Below, one piece after another: positions 26,106 through 34,953 of a stretch of DNA of 64,000 nt (position 1 is the first letter of the stretch; every line of letters starts with the position of its first letter). The position numbers were made by a program, and so were the translations under genes. Under the pieces are notes generated by a model. It saw only the letters and a program-made list of their open reading frames with translations. It made no database searches and had not been told where the DNA came from. This DNA is from Streptomyces sp. NBC_00091 (GTDB lineage Bacteria > Actinomycetota > Actinomycetes > Streptomycetales > Streptomycetaceae): positions 2,418,001 to 2,482,000 of the forward strand of contig NZ_JAPEMA010000001.1 of assembly GCF_026343185.1 (NCBI RefSeq), in the 5' to 3' direction.

Positions 26106-27368
26106 CTACTCGGGCCCGGGCAGTACGAGCCCGGTGCAGCCGCGCCGCGCGGCCGTCGCGGTGGCGTAGGCCGTGAACGCCTCGTCGAGGCGGGCGCCGA
26201 GGAACCGCTCGTACTCGTAGTGCGCCTCCATGCCGAGGACGGCCCGGCGGCCCTGGCAGGTCGCGGTGGCGTAGCGCACCGCGAGGGCGCGTCCGGCCTG
26301 GCCGTCCGTGATGCCCGTCTGCCTGGAGCCCCCGGGTTCCAGGCCGGTCCCGGCGGCGTCGTCGCCGAAGTAGGCGAAGGTCTTCAGCCACCAGGGGTTG
26401 TTCCGGAAATCGCCGAGGCTCCGGCTGTCCGGGCGTTCGGCGGCGATCTGGTCGCGCAGGCCCTCACGGGTGTCCGTGTCCAGCGCCAGCAGACAGGACT
26501 CGGCTCCGCTGCGCTCGGCCGACCGGACTCCGAGTGCCTTGTCGGGCAGCCGTGAGCGGTCCTGACGGTCGCGCAGGAAGGCCGCGTACCAGGCGCAGCT
26601 GCCTTCGGCCCGGTCGGCGGGGCCGAGGGTGCGTCCCTGCGCGGGCAGCTCGGCCGGCAGTTCGGGGGGCGTCGTCGCGCAGCCCTTGCGCTCGGCGGCC
26701 CTGACGGCGGCCGTGCGGGCGATGCGTGCGAGGGCCCGGCGGTCCTTCGCGGTCGGGTCTCCGTACCGGGCGGTGGCGTAGGCCCGGTAGCCGGTCACCC
26801 CGGCCACGGGCCGCTCGCAGACGGCGTTCACACTGACGGTCCGCCCGGAGTAGCTGCCGGCGCTGCCGTCACCGAGGGGCGCGACCAGCGGCTCGTCCGC
26901 GCGGTCGGTGATGTCCTCACCCGCCTCGCGCTCGCCCGACCGGGTGAAGGGCTTCGCCCCGGATCCCAGCCCGTGCAGGCCCTGTTGGGGAAACTCGTGC
27001 ACCTTCAGGCCGAAGTGCGTCCCCGCCCTGCTCTTGCCGTTCTCCTCGTACGAGGCCAGCAGGACGCACTCGTCCGGAAGCTGCTTCAGGTCCAGGTGCC
27101 TGCGGCTCTTGACCTCGCTCCGCACCAGCCGGTCGTGGCCGCCGTCGAGGCGCAGCACCTCGTCCGGGTCGAGCAGACCGGCGCAGGCCTCGCGGATCGC
27201 GGTGCGGCTTTCCTCGCGGTCCTGCCAGGACTGGTAGGAGCCGTACAGGGACCAGCCGCCCAGGACCACGCCCCCGAGGGCGACACACAGCATCAGCTTG
27301 ACCGTGTTGCGCCACCGGTCCGGCTCCGGCAGCGGTCCACCGCCGGCCGGCTCCATGGCTTCCGACAT
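26106..27368 (-). CDS. Hypothetical single-pass membrane protein
   Basis: The 420-residue protein has a short cytoplasmic N-terminus, one membrane helix (VKLMLCVALGGVVLGGWSLYG) and a large extracytoplasmic part with about nine Cys, several in similar contexts (SGAESCLLAL, AEGSCAWYA). This hints at two related copies of one fold. Ends in RGCTGLVLPGPE. No family recognised. ATG at 27368 in a G-rich leader. It lies between purL and the SCP-like gene in the same orientation. Confidence 0.7.
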   Translation of the reverse strand: MSEAMEPAGGGPLPEPDRWRNTVKLMLCVALGGVVLGGWSLYGSYQSWQDREESRTAIREACAGLLDPDEVLRLDGGHDRLVRSEVKSRRHLDLKQLPDECVLLASYEENGKSRAGTHFGLKVHEFPQQGLHGLGSGAKPFTRSGEREAGEDITDRADEPLVAPLGDGSAGSYSGRTVSVNAVCERPVAGVTGYRAYATARYGDPTAKDRRALARIARTAAVRAAERKGCATTPPELPAELPAQGRTLGPADRAEGSCAWYAAFLRDRQDRSRLPDKALGVRSAERSGAESCLLALDTDTREGLRDQIAAERPDSRSLGDFRNNPWWLKTFAYFGDDAAGTGLEPGGSRQTGITDGQAGRALAVRYATATCQGRRAVLGMEAHYEYERFLGARLDEAFTAYATATAARRGCTGLVLPGPE

Positions 27369-27432
27369 CCCCGCCCCCCGTCTTGCGCCTGCGATGACGC
27401 GGCTGACCGTACCAACCGTCACCGACAACGCG

Positions 27433-27462
27433 GAGGCCCCGCCCACACCGGGACGGGGCCTC
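27433..27462 (-). terminator. Terminator of the purSQL operon
   Basis: A 9-bp perfect stem (gaggccccg) extended by three pairs past a bulge, 18 bp after the purL stop. Confidence 0.8.
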
Positions 27463-27480
27463 GTACGCAACCGCGGCGGA

Positions 27481-29730
27481 TCAGGCCAGCAGGGCCGGGA
27501 TCGTGGCTTCGTGGGCCTCGCGGAGTTCGGCCAGGGGGAGGGTGAACTCGCCCTGGATCTCGATCTCCTCGCCGTCCACCACGCCGATGCGGGCGGCCGG
27601 CAGGCCCCGCGCGCCGCACATGTCGGTGAAGCGGAGCTCCTCGCTGCGCGGGACCGACACGATGGCGCGGCCCGCGGACTCGGAGAACAGGAAGGTGAAC
27701 GCGTCCAGACCCTCCGGGACCACGATCCGCGCGCCGTTGCCGCCGCGCAGGCAGGACTCGGTGAGCGCCTGGATGACGCCGCCGTCCGACAGGTCGTGCG
27801 CCGCGTCGATCATGCCGTCGCGGGAGGCGGAGATCAGGATCTCGCCCAGCAGCTTCTCGCGGCCCAGGTCCACCTTGGGCGGCATGCCGCCGAGGTGGTC
27901 GTGGACGACCTGGGACCAGGCCGAGCCGCCGAACTCCTCGGCCGTGTCGCCCAGCAGGTAGAGCAGCTGGCCGGCCTCCGCGAACGCCATCGGCGTACGG
28001 CGGTTGACGTCGTCGATGACACCGAGGACCGCCACGACCGGGGTCGGGTGGATCGCGACGTCGCCCGTCTGGTTGTAGAGGGAGACGTTGCCGCCGGTCA
28101 CCGGGGTGCCCAGCTCCAGGCAGCCGTCGGCCAGACCGCGGCAGGCCTCGGCGAACTGCCACATGACGTCCGGGTCCTCGGGGGAACCGAAGTTCAGGCA
28201 GTCGGAGATCGCGAGCGGCTTGGCGCCGGTCGCGGCCACGTTGCGGTACGACTCCGCGAGCGCCAGCTGCGCACCCGTGTAGGGGTCGAGCTTGGCGTAG
28301 CGGCCGTTGCCGTCGGTGGCCATGGCCACGCCGAGGTTGGTCTCCGGGTCGATGCGGACCATGCCCGCGTCCTCGGGCTGCGCCAGCACGGTGTTGCCCT
28401 GCACGAAGCGGTCGTACTGGTCGGTGACCCAGGACTTGGAGGCCTGGTTCGGGGAGGAGACCAGGGCCAGGACCTGCGCGCGGAGCTCCTCGGAGGTCTG
28501 CGGGCGGGGGAGCTTGCCCGCGTCGTCCGCCTGGAGCGCGTCCTGCCAGGAGGGGCGCGCGTAGGGGCGGTGGTAGGTCGGGCCCTCGTGGGCGACGGTG
28601 CCCGGGGGCACGTCGACGATCAGCTCGCCGTGCCAGAAGATCTCCAGGTGGTCGCCGTCGGTCACCTCACCGATGACGGTGGCGATGACGTCCCACTTCT
28701 CGCAGATCTCCATGAAGCGGTCGACGTGCTGCGGCTCGACGATCGCGCACATGCGCTCCTGCGACTCGCTCATGAGGATTTCCTCGGGCGAGAGCGTCGC
28801 GTCGCGCAGCGGGACGGTGTCCAGCTCGACCCGCATGCCGCCGGTGCCGGCGGAGGCGAGCTCGCTCGTGGCGCAGGAGAGCCCGGCGCCGCCGAGGTCC
28901 TGGATGCCCGCGACCAGCTTCTCCTTGAAGATCTCCAGGGTGCACTCGATGAGGAGCTTCTCCTGGAAGGGGTCGCCGACCTGGACGGCGGGGCGCTTGG
29001 TGGGCTTCGTGTCGTCGAAGGTCTCGGACGCGAGGACCGAGACGCCGCCGATGCCGTCGCCGCCGGTGCGGGCGCCGTAGAGGATGACCTTGTTGCCGGG
29101 GCCGGAGGCCTTGGCGAGGTGGATGTCCTCGTGCTTCATCACGCCGATGCAGCCGGCGTTGACCAGCGGGTTGCCCTGGTAGCACTCGTCGAAGACGACC
29201 TCGCCGCCGATGTTCGGCAGGCCCAGGCAGTTGCCGTAGCCGCCGATGCCCGCGACGACGCCCGGCAGGACGCGCTTGGTGTCGGGGTGGTCGGCCGCGC
29301 CGAAGCGCAGCGGGTCCACGACGGCGACCGGGCGGGCGCCCATCGCGAGGATGTCGCGGACGATGCCGCCGATGCCCGTGGCCGCGCCCTGGTAGGGCTC
29401 GATGTACGAGGGGTGGTTGTGCGACTCGACCTTGAAGGTGACCGCGTAGCCCTGGCCGACGTCGACGACGCCGGCGTTCTCGCCGATGCCGACGAGCATG
29501 GCGTCGTTCTCGGGGGTCTTCTCGCCGAACTGCTTCAGGTGGATCTTGCTGCTCTTGTACGAGCAGTGCTCGGACCACATGACCGAGTACATGGCGAGCT
29601 CGGCGCCGGTGGGGCGGCGGTCGAGGATCTCGCGGATCCGGGCGTACTCGTCCTCCTTGAGGCCGAGTTCCTTCCAGGGCTGGGAGGCGTCCGGGGTCTC
29701 GGTGGCGTTCTTTACGGTGTCGAGGCTCAT
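27481..29730 (-). CDS. purL: Phosphoribosylformylglycinamidine synthase subunit II
   Basis: The 749-residue small-type PurL converts FGAR to FGAM together with PurS and PurQ. Motifs include [51 protein letters not shown] (ATP site) and [16 protein letters not shown]. The second PurM-like half contains [13 protein letters not shown] and [11 protein letters not shown]. The ATG start overlaps the purQ stop (ATGA). Confidence 0.97.
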   Translation of the reverse strand: MSLDTVKNATETPDASQPWKELGLKEDEYARIREILDRRPTGAELAMYSVMWSEHCSYKSSKIHLKQFGEKTPENDAMLVGIGENAGVVDVGQGYAVTFKVESHNHPSYIEPYQGAATGIGGIVRDILAMGARPVAVVDPLRFGAADHPDTKRVLPGVVAGIGGYGNCLGLPNIGGEVVFDECYQGNPLVNAGCIGVMKHEDIHLAKASGPGNKVILYGARTGGDGIGGVSVLASETFDDTKPTKRPAVQVGDPFQEKLLIECTLEIFKEKLVAGIQDLGGAGLSCATSELASAGTGGMRVELDTVPLRDATLSPEEILMSESQERMCAIVEPQHVDRFMEICEKWDVIATVIGEVTDGDHLEIFWHGELIVDVPPGTVAHEGPTYHRPYARPSWQDALQADDAGKLPRPQTSEELRAQVLALVSSPNQASKSWVTDQYDRFVQGNTVLAQPEDAGMVRIDPETNLGVAMATDGNGRYAKLDPYTGAQLALAESYRNVAATGAKPLAISDCLNFGSPEDPDVMWQFAEACRGLADGCLELGTPVTGGNVSLYNQTGDVAIHPTPVVAVLGVIDDVNRRTPMAFAEAGQLLYLLGDTAEEFGGSAWSQVVHDHLGGMPPKVDLGREKLLGEILISASRDGMIDAAHDLSDGGVIQALTESCLRGGNGARIVVPEGLDAFTFLFSESAGRAIVSVPRSEELRFTDMCGARGLPAARIGVVDGEEIEIQGEFTLPLAELREAHEATIPALLA

Positions 29731-30407
29731 GCGCTGACCAGCTTCTTCAGGACCGACGTGAAGAACGGGAGGCCGTCGGTACGGCCGGTCCCGATCAGCG
29801 GCTCGACCGCGTGCTCGGGGTGCGGCATGAGGCCGACGACGTTGCCCGCGGCGTTGGTGATGCCGGCGATGTCGCGCAGCGAACCGTTCGGGTTTCCGTC
29901 GAGGTACCGGAAGGCCACTCGGCCTTCGGCCTCCAGTTCGTCGAGCGTGCGCTCGTCGGCGACGTACCGGCCGTCCATGTTCTTGAGCGGTACGGAGATC
30001 TCCTGGCCGGCGGTGTAGTCGCCGGTCCACGCGGTCTCCGCGTTCTCCACCCGCAGCTTCTGGTCGCGGCAGATGAAGTGGAGGTGGTTGTTGCGGAGCA
30101 TCGCCCCCGGCAGCAGGTGGGCCTCGGTGAGGACCTGGAAGCCGTTGCAGATGCCGAGGACCGGCATGCCGGCCCCGGCCTGCTCGATGATGGTCTCCAT
30201 CACCGGTGAGAACCGGGAGATGGCCCCGGCGCGCAGGTAGTCCCCGTAGGAGAAGCCGCCCGCGAGGACGACCGCGTCGACCTGGTGCAGGTCCTTGTCG
30301 CGGTGCCAGAGCGAGACCGGCTCGGCCCCCGCGAGGCGGATGGCGCGCAGCGAGTCACGGTCGTCGAGCGTTCCGGGGAACGTGACGACTCCGATGCGAG
30401 TGGTCAC
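29727..30407 (-). CDS. purQ: Phosphoribosylformylglycinamidine synthase subunit I (glutaminase)
   Basis: The 226-residue class I glutamine amidotransferase supplies ammonia to PurL. Nucleophile Cys in [11 protein letters not shown]; His/Glu in [15 protein letters not shown] start 2 bp after the purS stop; stop overlaps purL. Confidence 0.97.
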   Translation of the reverse strand: MTTRIGVVTFPGTLDDRDSLRAIRLAGAEPVSLWHRDKDLHQVDAVVLAGGFSYGDYLRAGAISRFSPVMETIIEQAGAGMPVLGICNGFQVLTEAHLLPGAMLRNNHLHFICRDQKLRVENAETAWTGDYTAGQEISVPLKNMDGRYVADERTLDELEAEGRVAFRYLDGNPNGSLRDIAGITNAAGNVVGLMPHPEHAVEPLIGTGRTDGLPFFTSVLKKLVSA

Positions 30408-30409
30408 CG

Positions 30410-30655
30410 TCAGGCCTCGACCTTCACGGTGAAGTCTTCGATGACGGTGTTGGCGAGGAACGTTTCGGCCATCTTGTGGATGCGGTCGAGGGCGGCCTGG
30501 TCGACCGGGCCCTCCACTTCCAGTTCGAAGCGCTTCCCCTGGCGGACGTCGGCGATCCCTTCGAAGCCCAGGCGCGGCAGTGCACGCTGCACCGCCTGGC
30601 CCTGGGGGTCGAGGATCTCCGGCTTGAGCATGACGTCGACTACGACGCGTGCCAC
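30410..30655 (-). CDS. purS: Phosphoribosylformylglycinamidine synthase subunit PurS
   Basis: The 81-residue PurS bridges PurQ and PurL in the FGAM synthase complex. The sequence has the family pattern [19 protein letters not shown] and [16 protein letters not shown] start at 30655 with GGGAG 8 nt upstream. First gene of purS-purQ-purL. Confidence 0.96.
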   Translation of the reverse strand: MARVVVDVMLKPEILDPQGQAVQRALPRLGFEGIADVRQGKRFELEVEGPVDQAALDRIHKMAETFLANTVIEDFTVKVEA

Positions 30656-30701
30656 TGGCACTCCCGATGAGGTGGTTGGTGCGAAGGCGGTTCCCTCAGC
30701 G

Positions 30702-30728
30702 TACCCGCCAGAAATTTCTACGCGGGTA
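30702..30728. promoter_or_regulatory. 27-bp nested palindrome upstream of purSQL
   Basis: Outer arms tacccgc/gcgggta enclose a perfect inner palindrome agaaatttct, 47 bp upstream of the purS GTG. Its place and symmetry suggest an operator for a dimeric regulator of purSQL or of the divergent lsr2 gene. The 328 bp between the two genes hold no ORF and are AT-rich from about 30770. Confidence 0.45.
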
Positions 30729-30983
30729 GATATCCGGGCGCAGCGATGCGCGCGCCGTTTCGGCTTCACCAACGCTTCGCAAAATCCACCGGAAAACCAC
30801 GCGCCCGGGATTGCGGTGGGACACGCGGGGAGAATTAACTGGGCTTCGCAATTCAATGCGAATCGCGGTACAAAGGAAACAGCCGGGATTCCGACGGTTT
30901 GATGCATTCCACCGAAACATCCACACAGGCGACATCACCGCACGTCAGCGGGTGGCGATGGGCGCACGAAGGGACCGATATCC

Positions 30984-31301
30984 GTGGCGCAGCGCGTAGT
31001 AGTCACGATCTCCGACGACATCGACGGCGGAGAAGCGGCGGAAACGGTCACGTTCGCCCTGGACGGTAAGTCGTACGAGATCGACCTCAATGAGGCCAAC
31101 GCAAAGAAACTGCGGAAGGGCCTGGCGCCCTTCGTGGCCGCCGGCCGCCGGCAGTCCCGCTCGGGGAAGGCCTTCAAGCTGACGTCGATCGCCCCCGACC
31201 CGGCAGTCGTACGGGCCTGGGCCCGCTCCCACGGGCACAACGTCCCGCCGCGCGGGCGCATCCCGAAGGCCGTCTACACCGCCTACAACGAAGCCCACTG
31301 A
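30984..31301 (+). CDS. lsr2: Lsr2-family nucleoid protein
   Basis: The 105-residue H-NS-like silencer binds AT-rich, often foreign, DNA. The N-terminal dimerisation part (VVVTISDDIDGGEAAETVTFALDGKSYEIDL) precedes the C-terminal AT-hook-like domain with VRAWARSHGHNVPPRGRIPKAV, where RGR enters the minor groove. GTG start. In Streptomyces two paralogues, Lsr2 and LsrL, exist; I cannot tell which this is. Confidence 0.93.
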   Translation: MAQRVVVTISDDIDGGEAAETVTFALDGKSYEIDLNEANAKKLRKGLAPFVAAGRRQSRSGKAFKLTSIAPDPAVVRAWARSHGHNVPPRGRIPKAVYTAYNEAH

Positions 31302-31388
31302 CCCCGGATTTGCCATCCACCCCCTCCGATCGGCTAGTGTGTGGATCACGCCGAGGGGCGAGGCCGAAAGGCCGGGCCCCGAAGTCGT

Positions 31389-31460
31389 GCGGGTGTAGTT
31401 CAGTAGCAGAACACCCCCCTTCCAGGGGGGAGGCGCAGTGTGCAATCCCTGTCACCCGCT
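31389..31460 (+). tRNA. tRNA-Gly (TCC) with atypical T-arm
   Basis: A 72-nt gene. The acceptor GCGGGTG/CACCCGC and the anticodon stem CCCCC/GGGGG (loop CTTCCAG) are perfect. The T-arm reads gcagtgtgcaatccctgt: it lacks the GTTC of the canonical T-loop, has GTGC instead, and is one base longer than usual. A promoter-like TTGCCA (31310) and TAGTGT (31335) lie upstream. Confidence 0.88.
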
Positions 31461-31540
31461 CTGCAGCGCTTTACCGATCACGGTTGTGGATCAGGTAGAG
31501 TGATGCTCGCAGAGCACGGCACTTGTGCCGTGGGAAGCAT

Positions 31541-31613
<73 letters not shown>

Positions 31614-31620
31614 CAGAATG

Positions 31621-31651
31621 CAAAGGCCCCGATCATCGATCGGGGCCTTTG
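31621..31651. terminator. Terminator of tRNA-Gly(GCC) copy 1
   Basis: A 14-bp perfect stem with loop atc, 7 bp after the tRNA. Confidence 0.9.
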
Positions 31652-31711
31652 TCGTATGCACCGCAGTCGTATGCACCGCAGCCGTATGCACCGCGAGTCG
31701 TATGCCCCGCG
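31651..31711. repeat. Four tandem ~15-bp units gtcgtatgcaccgca
   Basis: Units start at 31651, 31666, 31681 and 31697. The first two are identical, the third and fourth differ by 1-2 bases. They lie between the tRNA terminator and the two-component operon. The rest of 31712-31961 shows no confident gene. Confidence 0.8.
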
Positions 31712-31961
31712 ATTCGCCTCTTTGTGGTGCACGTCACTTCCGATGACAAATGTCATCGCGGGTCGTGATGGCGTGCACTGTCGCCCCCGCCGGGACGCCG
31801 CGAGCCTTGGGTCATGACCACCAATACAGCGATCCGGGTAGAGGGCTGGGGCGGCGCTCACCTCGCTGGCCCGGATGATCGTCACGGTGTTTGCTGTCCA
31901 GCGGCGGTTCCGCTGGGAACCGCGACGTTGGCCAGAGGGACGAGCCGGGGGGACGGGGACC

Positions 31962-33194
31962 GTGTCGAAGCTGACCGGGTGGTGGAAGGACCGCAGTAGT
32001 GCGGGGAAGGTCGAGCTGTACACGCGCTGGTCCTTCCACACCTTCGTGGCGATCGAGGCCTTCATGATCCTGCTCGGGCTCGCGCCCACGGGCGGCGGGA
32101 CCGTGGCCGCCTGGCTGGCACTGCCCCTGCTGGCACAGATCGCCCTGTGCGGGGTGGTGTCCTCCAGGACCCTGGACTGGGTGGTCGGCACCAGGGCGGA
32201 GCGGCCGGTGTGGCTGATGGTGGCGATGCTGGCGGTGACGGCCGGGACCAGCGTGGCGGTGATGGCCCTGCGCGCGTCCGGGACGGTGACCGACGACAGC
32301 TTCGCCCCCACCCTCGTGATCAACCTGGTCGGTTTCGCGACGGGTTCGCTGACGCTGGGCCTGCCCAAGGTCCGCCACATGGCCCTGGTCACCCCCTGCG
32401 CCACCGTCTTCACGGTGGGCGCGGGGCTCGCCGTCGGGCTCCATGTCGCGGTGGCGGTCGCGTACGGGATCGGGGTCGTCTTCGCGGGCCTGCTGATGGC
32501 CCTGGCCTGCGGGTTCTCCGCCTGGCTGCTGAGGATCGTCCACGAACTCGACCGCGCCCGCGACCTCCAGGCGCAGCTCGCCGTGGCCGAGGAGCGGCTG
32601 CGGTTCGGGCGGGACCTGCACGACGTGATGGGCCGCAACCTGGCGGTGATCGCCCTCAAGAGCGAGCTGGCGGTGCAGCTGGCGCGGCGCGAACGCCCGG
32701 AGGCCGTGGACCAGATGATCGAGGTGCAGCGGATCGCGCGCGAGTCGCAGCGGGAGGTGCGCGACGTGGTGCGCGGCTACCGGGAGGCCGATCTGGCGGT
32801 GGAGCTGGAGGGCGCGCGCGGGGTGCTGAGCGCGGCCGGGATGGACTGCCGGGTCGAGTTCGCCACCGCCGCGCGGACGCTGCCGGGCGAGGTGCAGTCG
32901 GCGCTGGGCTGGGTGGTCCGGGAGGCGACCACGAACGTACTGCGGCACGGGGACGCGCGCAGCTGCCTGATCCGGCTGACGGCTCAGCGGCCTTCGGGCA
33001 CGGTGACGCTGCTGGTGGAGAACGACGGGGTGCCCGAAGCGCCCGCCGGGCCGCCCGGGTCCGGGCTCGCGGGGCTGCGGGAGCGGCTCGCGGCGGTGGA
33101 CGGGACCCTGCTGGCCGGGCCGGCCGGGGGCGGCCGGTTCCGGCTGCGGGCCGAGGTGCCGCTGGACACACGACGAACGGAGGTGCGGGCGTGA
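31962..33194 (+). CDS. Sensor histidine kinase (NarL-type, HisKA_3)
   Basis: The 410-residue membrane kinase has six or so hydrophobic segments (residues about 15-185), a short linker, and the HisKA_3 dimerisation box FGRDLHDVMGRNLAVIALKSELAVQL with the phospho-His in DLHD. The HATPase domain carries REATTNVLRHGDA (N box) and GSGLAGLRERLAAVDG (G box). The GTG start at 31962 follows a G-rich RBS (GGGGGGACGGGG); the frame is open to 31875. The stop overlaps the regulator start. The DesK-like layout suggests it senses a membrane property or small molecule; signal unknown. Confidence 0.92.
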   Translation: MSKLTGWWKDRSSAGKVELYTRWSFHTFVAIEAFMILLGLAPTGGGTVAAWLALPLLAQIALCGVVSSRTLDWVVGTRAERPVWLMVAMLAVTAGTSVAVMALRASGTVTDDSFAPTLVINLVGFATGSLTLGLPKVRHMALVTPCATVFTVGAGLAVGLHVAVAVAYGIGVVFAGLLMALACGFSAWLLRIVHELDRARDLQAQLAVAEERLRFGRDLHDVMGRNLAVIALKSELAVQLARRERPEAVDQMIEVQRIARESQREVRDVVRGYREADLAVELEGARGVLSAAGMDCRVEFATAARTLPGEVQSALGWVVREATTNVLRHGDARSCLIRLTAQRPSGTVTLLVENDGVPEAPAGPPGSGLAGLRERLAAVDGTLLAGPAGGGRFRLRAEVPLDTRRTEVRA

Positions 33195-33802
33195 GCGCCG
33201 TACGGGTACTGCTGGCCGACGACGAGCACCTGATCCGCGGGGCGCTGGCCGCGCTGCTGGGGCTGGAGGACGATCTGGTGGTCGTGGCCGAGGCCGCCTC
33301 CGGGCCGGAGGCACTGGCGATGGCGCGGGCTCACCGGCCTGATGTGGCGGTGCTGGATCTCCAGATGCCGGGGGCGGACGGTGTGAGTGTGGCCACATCG
33401 CTGCGGGCCGAACTGCCCGACTGCAAGACCATGATCGTGACCAGTCACGGCCGTCCCGGGCACCTGAAGCGGGCCCTGGCGGCGGGGGTGCGGGCCTTCG
33501 CGCCGAAGACGGTGTCGGCGCAGCGGCTGGCCGAACTGATCCGGACCGTGCACGCCGGAGGGCGTTACGTGGACCCGGAGTTGGCGGCCGACGCCATCAG
33601 CGCGGGCGACTCCCCGCTGACGGCCCGTGAGGCGGAGGTGCTGGAGCTCGCGGCGGACGGGGCGCCGATCGCGGAGATCGCGGAGCGGGCCTCGCTGTCG
33701 CAGGGGACCGTACGGAACTACCTGTCCTCGGCGGCGACGAAGCTGGGCGCGGAGAACCGGCACACGGCGGTGCGTCTCGCACGGGAGCGGGGTTGGGTAT
33801 AG
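33191..33802 (+). CDS. NarL/FixJ-family response regulator
   Basis: The 203-residue regulator has a receiver domain with acidic pocket D10 D11, phospho-acceptor D56 (VAVLDLQMPG) and the conserved Lys in FAPKTVS, then a LuxR-type HTH (LTAREAEVLELAADGAPIAEIAERASLSQGTVRNYLSSAATKLG). GTGA overlap with the kinase gene. Targets unknown. Confidence 0.94.
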   Translation: MSAVRVLLADDEHLIRGALAALLGLEDDLVVVAEAASGPEALAMARAHRPDVAVLDLQMPGADGVSVATSLRAELPDCKTMIVTSHGRPGHLKRALAAGVRAFAPKTVSAQRLAELIRTVHAGGRYVDPELAADAISAGDSPLTAREAEVLELAADGAPIAEIAERASLSQGTVRNYLSSAATKLGAENRHTAVRLARERGWV

Positions 33803-33826
33803 TTGGTCTCGCGCTACGGCGCACAG

Positions 33827-33899
<73 letters not shown>

Positions 33900-33906
33900 C
33901 AGAGTG

Positions 33907-33937
33907 CGAAGGCCCCGATCACTGATCGGGGCCTTCG
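33907..33937. terminator. Bidirectional terminator, tRNA-Gly / purC
   Basis: A 14-bp perfect stem (cgaaggccccgatc and complement) with loop act, between convergent genes. Confidence 0.9.
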
Positions 33938-33944
33938 TCGTTTC

Positions 33945-34877
33945 TCAGCTGCCGGTGGCTGCGGTGCCGGTGGCGGCGGTCCAGGTCTGGCCGGTGAGGC
34001 GCTCGTAGGCCTCGATGTACTTGGCGGAGGTCTGCTCCGCGACCTCCTGCGGGAGGGCCGGCGGCGGGAGTTCGCCCTTGGGGTCCCAGCCGGAGGCCGG
34101 GGAGGACAGCCAGTTGCGGACGAACTGCTTGTCGAAGGAGGGCTGCGCGCGGCCCGGCTCCCACAGGTCGGCGGGCCAGAAGCGCGAGGAGTCCGGGGTG
34201 AGGACCTCGTCGGCGGCGACCAGGTTGCCGTCCTTGTCGAAGCCGAACTCGAACTTGGTGTCCGCCAGGATGATCCCGCGCTCGCGGGCGATGTCGCGGG
34301 CCCGGGAGTACACGGCGAGGGTGGTCTGGCGCAGCAGCGCCGCCGTCTCGGCGCCGGTGGTGCGCGCGACCTCCTCGTAGGAGACGTTCTCGTCGTGCTC
34401 GCCGACCTCGGCCTTGGCGGCCGGGGTGAAGATCGGGGCGGGCAGCTCGGAGCCGTCGACCAGGCCCTCGGGGAGGGCGAGTCCGCAGACGGTGCGGGTC
34501 TGCTGGTACTCGGCGAGGCCGGAGCCGGTGAGGTAGCCGCGGGCCACGCACTCGACGGGGACCATGTCGAGGTTCTGGCAGATCAGGGTGCGGCCGGCCC
34601 AGTCGGCGGGGGCGCCGGCGGGCAGTTCGGTGCTGATGACGTGGTTGGGGACCAGGTCCGCGAGCTGGTCGAACCACCAGAGGGAGAGCTGGGTCAGGAC
34701 GCGGCCCTTGTCCGGGATCTCGGTGGGCAGCACCCAGTCGAAGGCGGACATGCGGTCGCTGGCGACCATGACGAGCCGGCCGTCCTCGTCACGGTAGAGG
34801 TCACGGACCTTGCCGGTGTGGAGGTGGACGAGGCCGGGCACCTGAACCGGCTCGGGCTTTTCGACGAATCCGGACAC
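33945..34877 (-). CDS. purC: Phosphoribosylaminoimidazole-succinocarboxamide synthase
   Basis: The 310-residue SAICAR synthetase joins CAIR and aspartate using ATP. Motifs: LHTGKVRDLYRDEDGRLVMVASDRMSAFD, VPVECVARGYLTGSG, IILADTKFEFGFD and SFDKQFVRNWL. GTG start at 34877 with GGGAG 6 nt upstream. Confidence 0.96.
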   Translation of the reverse strand: MSGFVEKPEPVQVPGLVHLHTGKVRDLYRDEDGRLVMVASDRMSAFDWVLPTEIPDKGRVLTQLSLWWFDQLADLVPNHVISTELPAGAPADWAGRTLICQNLDMVPVECVARGYLTGSGLAEYQQTRTVCGLALPEGLVDGSELPAPIFTPAAKAEVGEHDENVSYEEVARTTGAETAALLRQTTLAVYSRARDIARERGIILADTKFEFGFDKDGNLVAADEVLTPDSSRFWPADLWEPGRAQPSFDKQFVRNWLSSPASGWDPKGELPPPALPQEVAEQTSAKYIEAYERLTGQTWTAATGTAATGS

Positions 34878-34953
34878 GGGGTCTCCCTGTGGTTCTGTAC
34901 GAGCGCGGTCCCATTCTCCCGTACCTGTTCGCGAACGGGGACAACGGGTCCGG

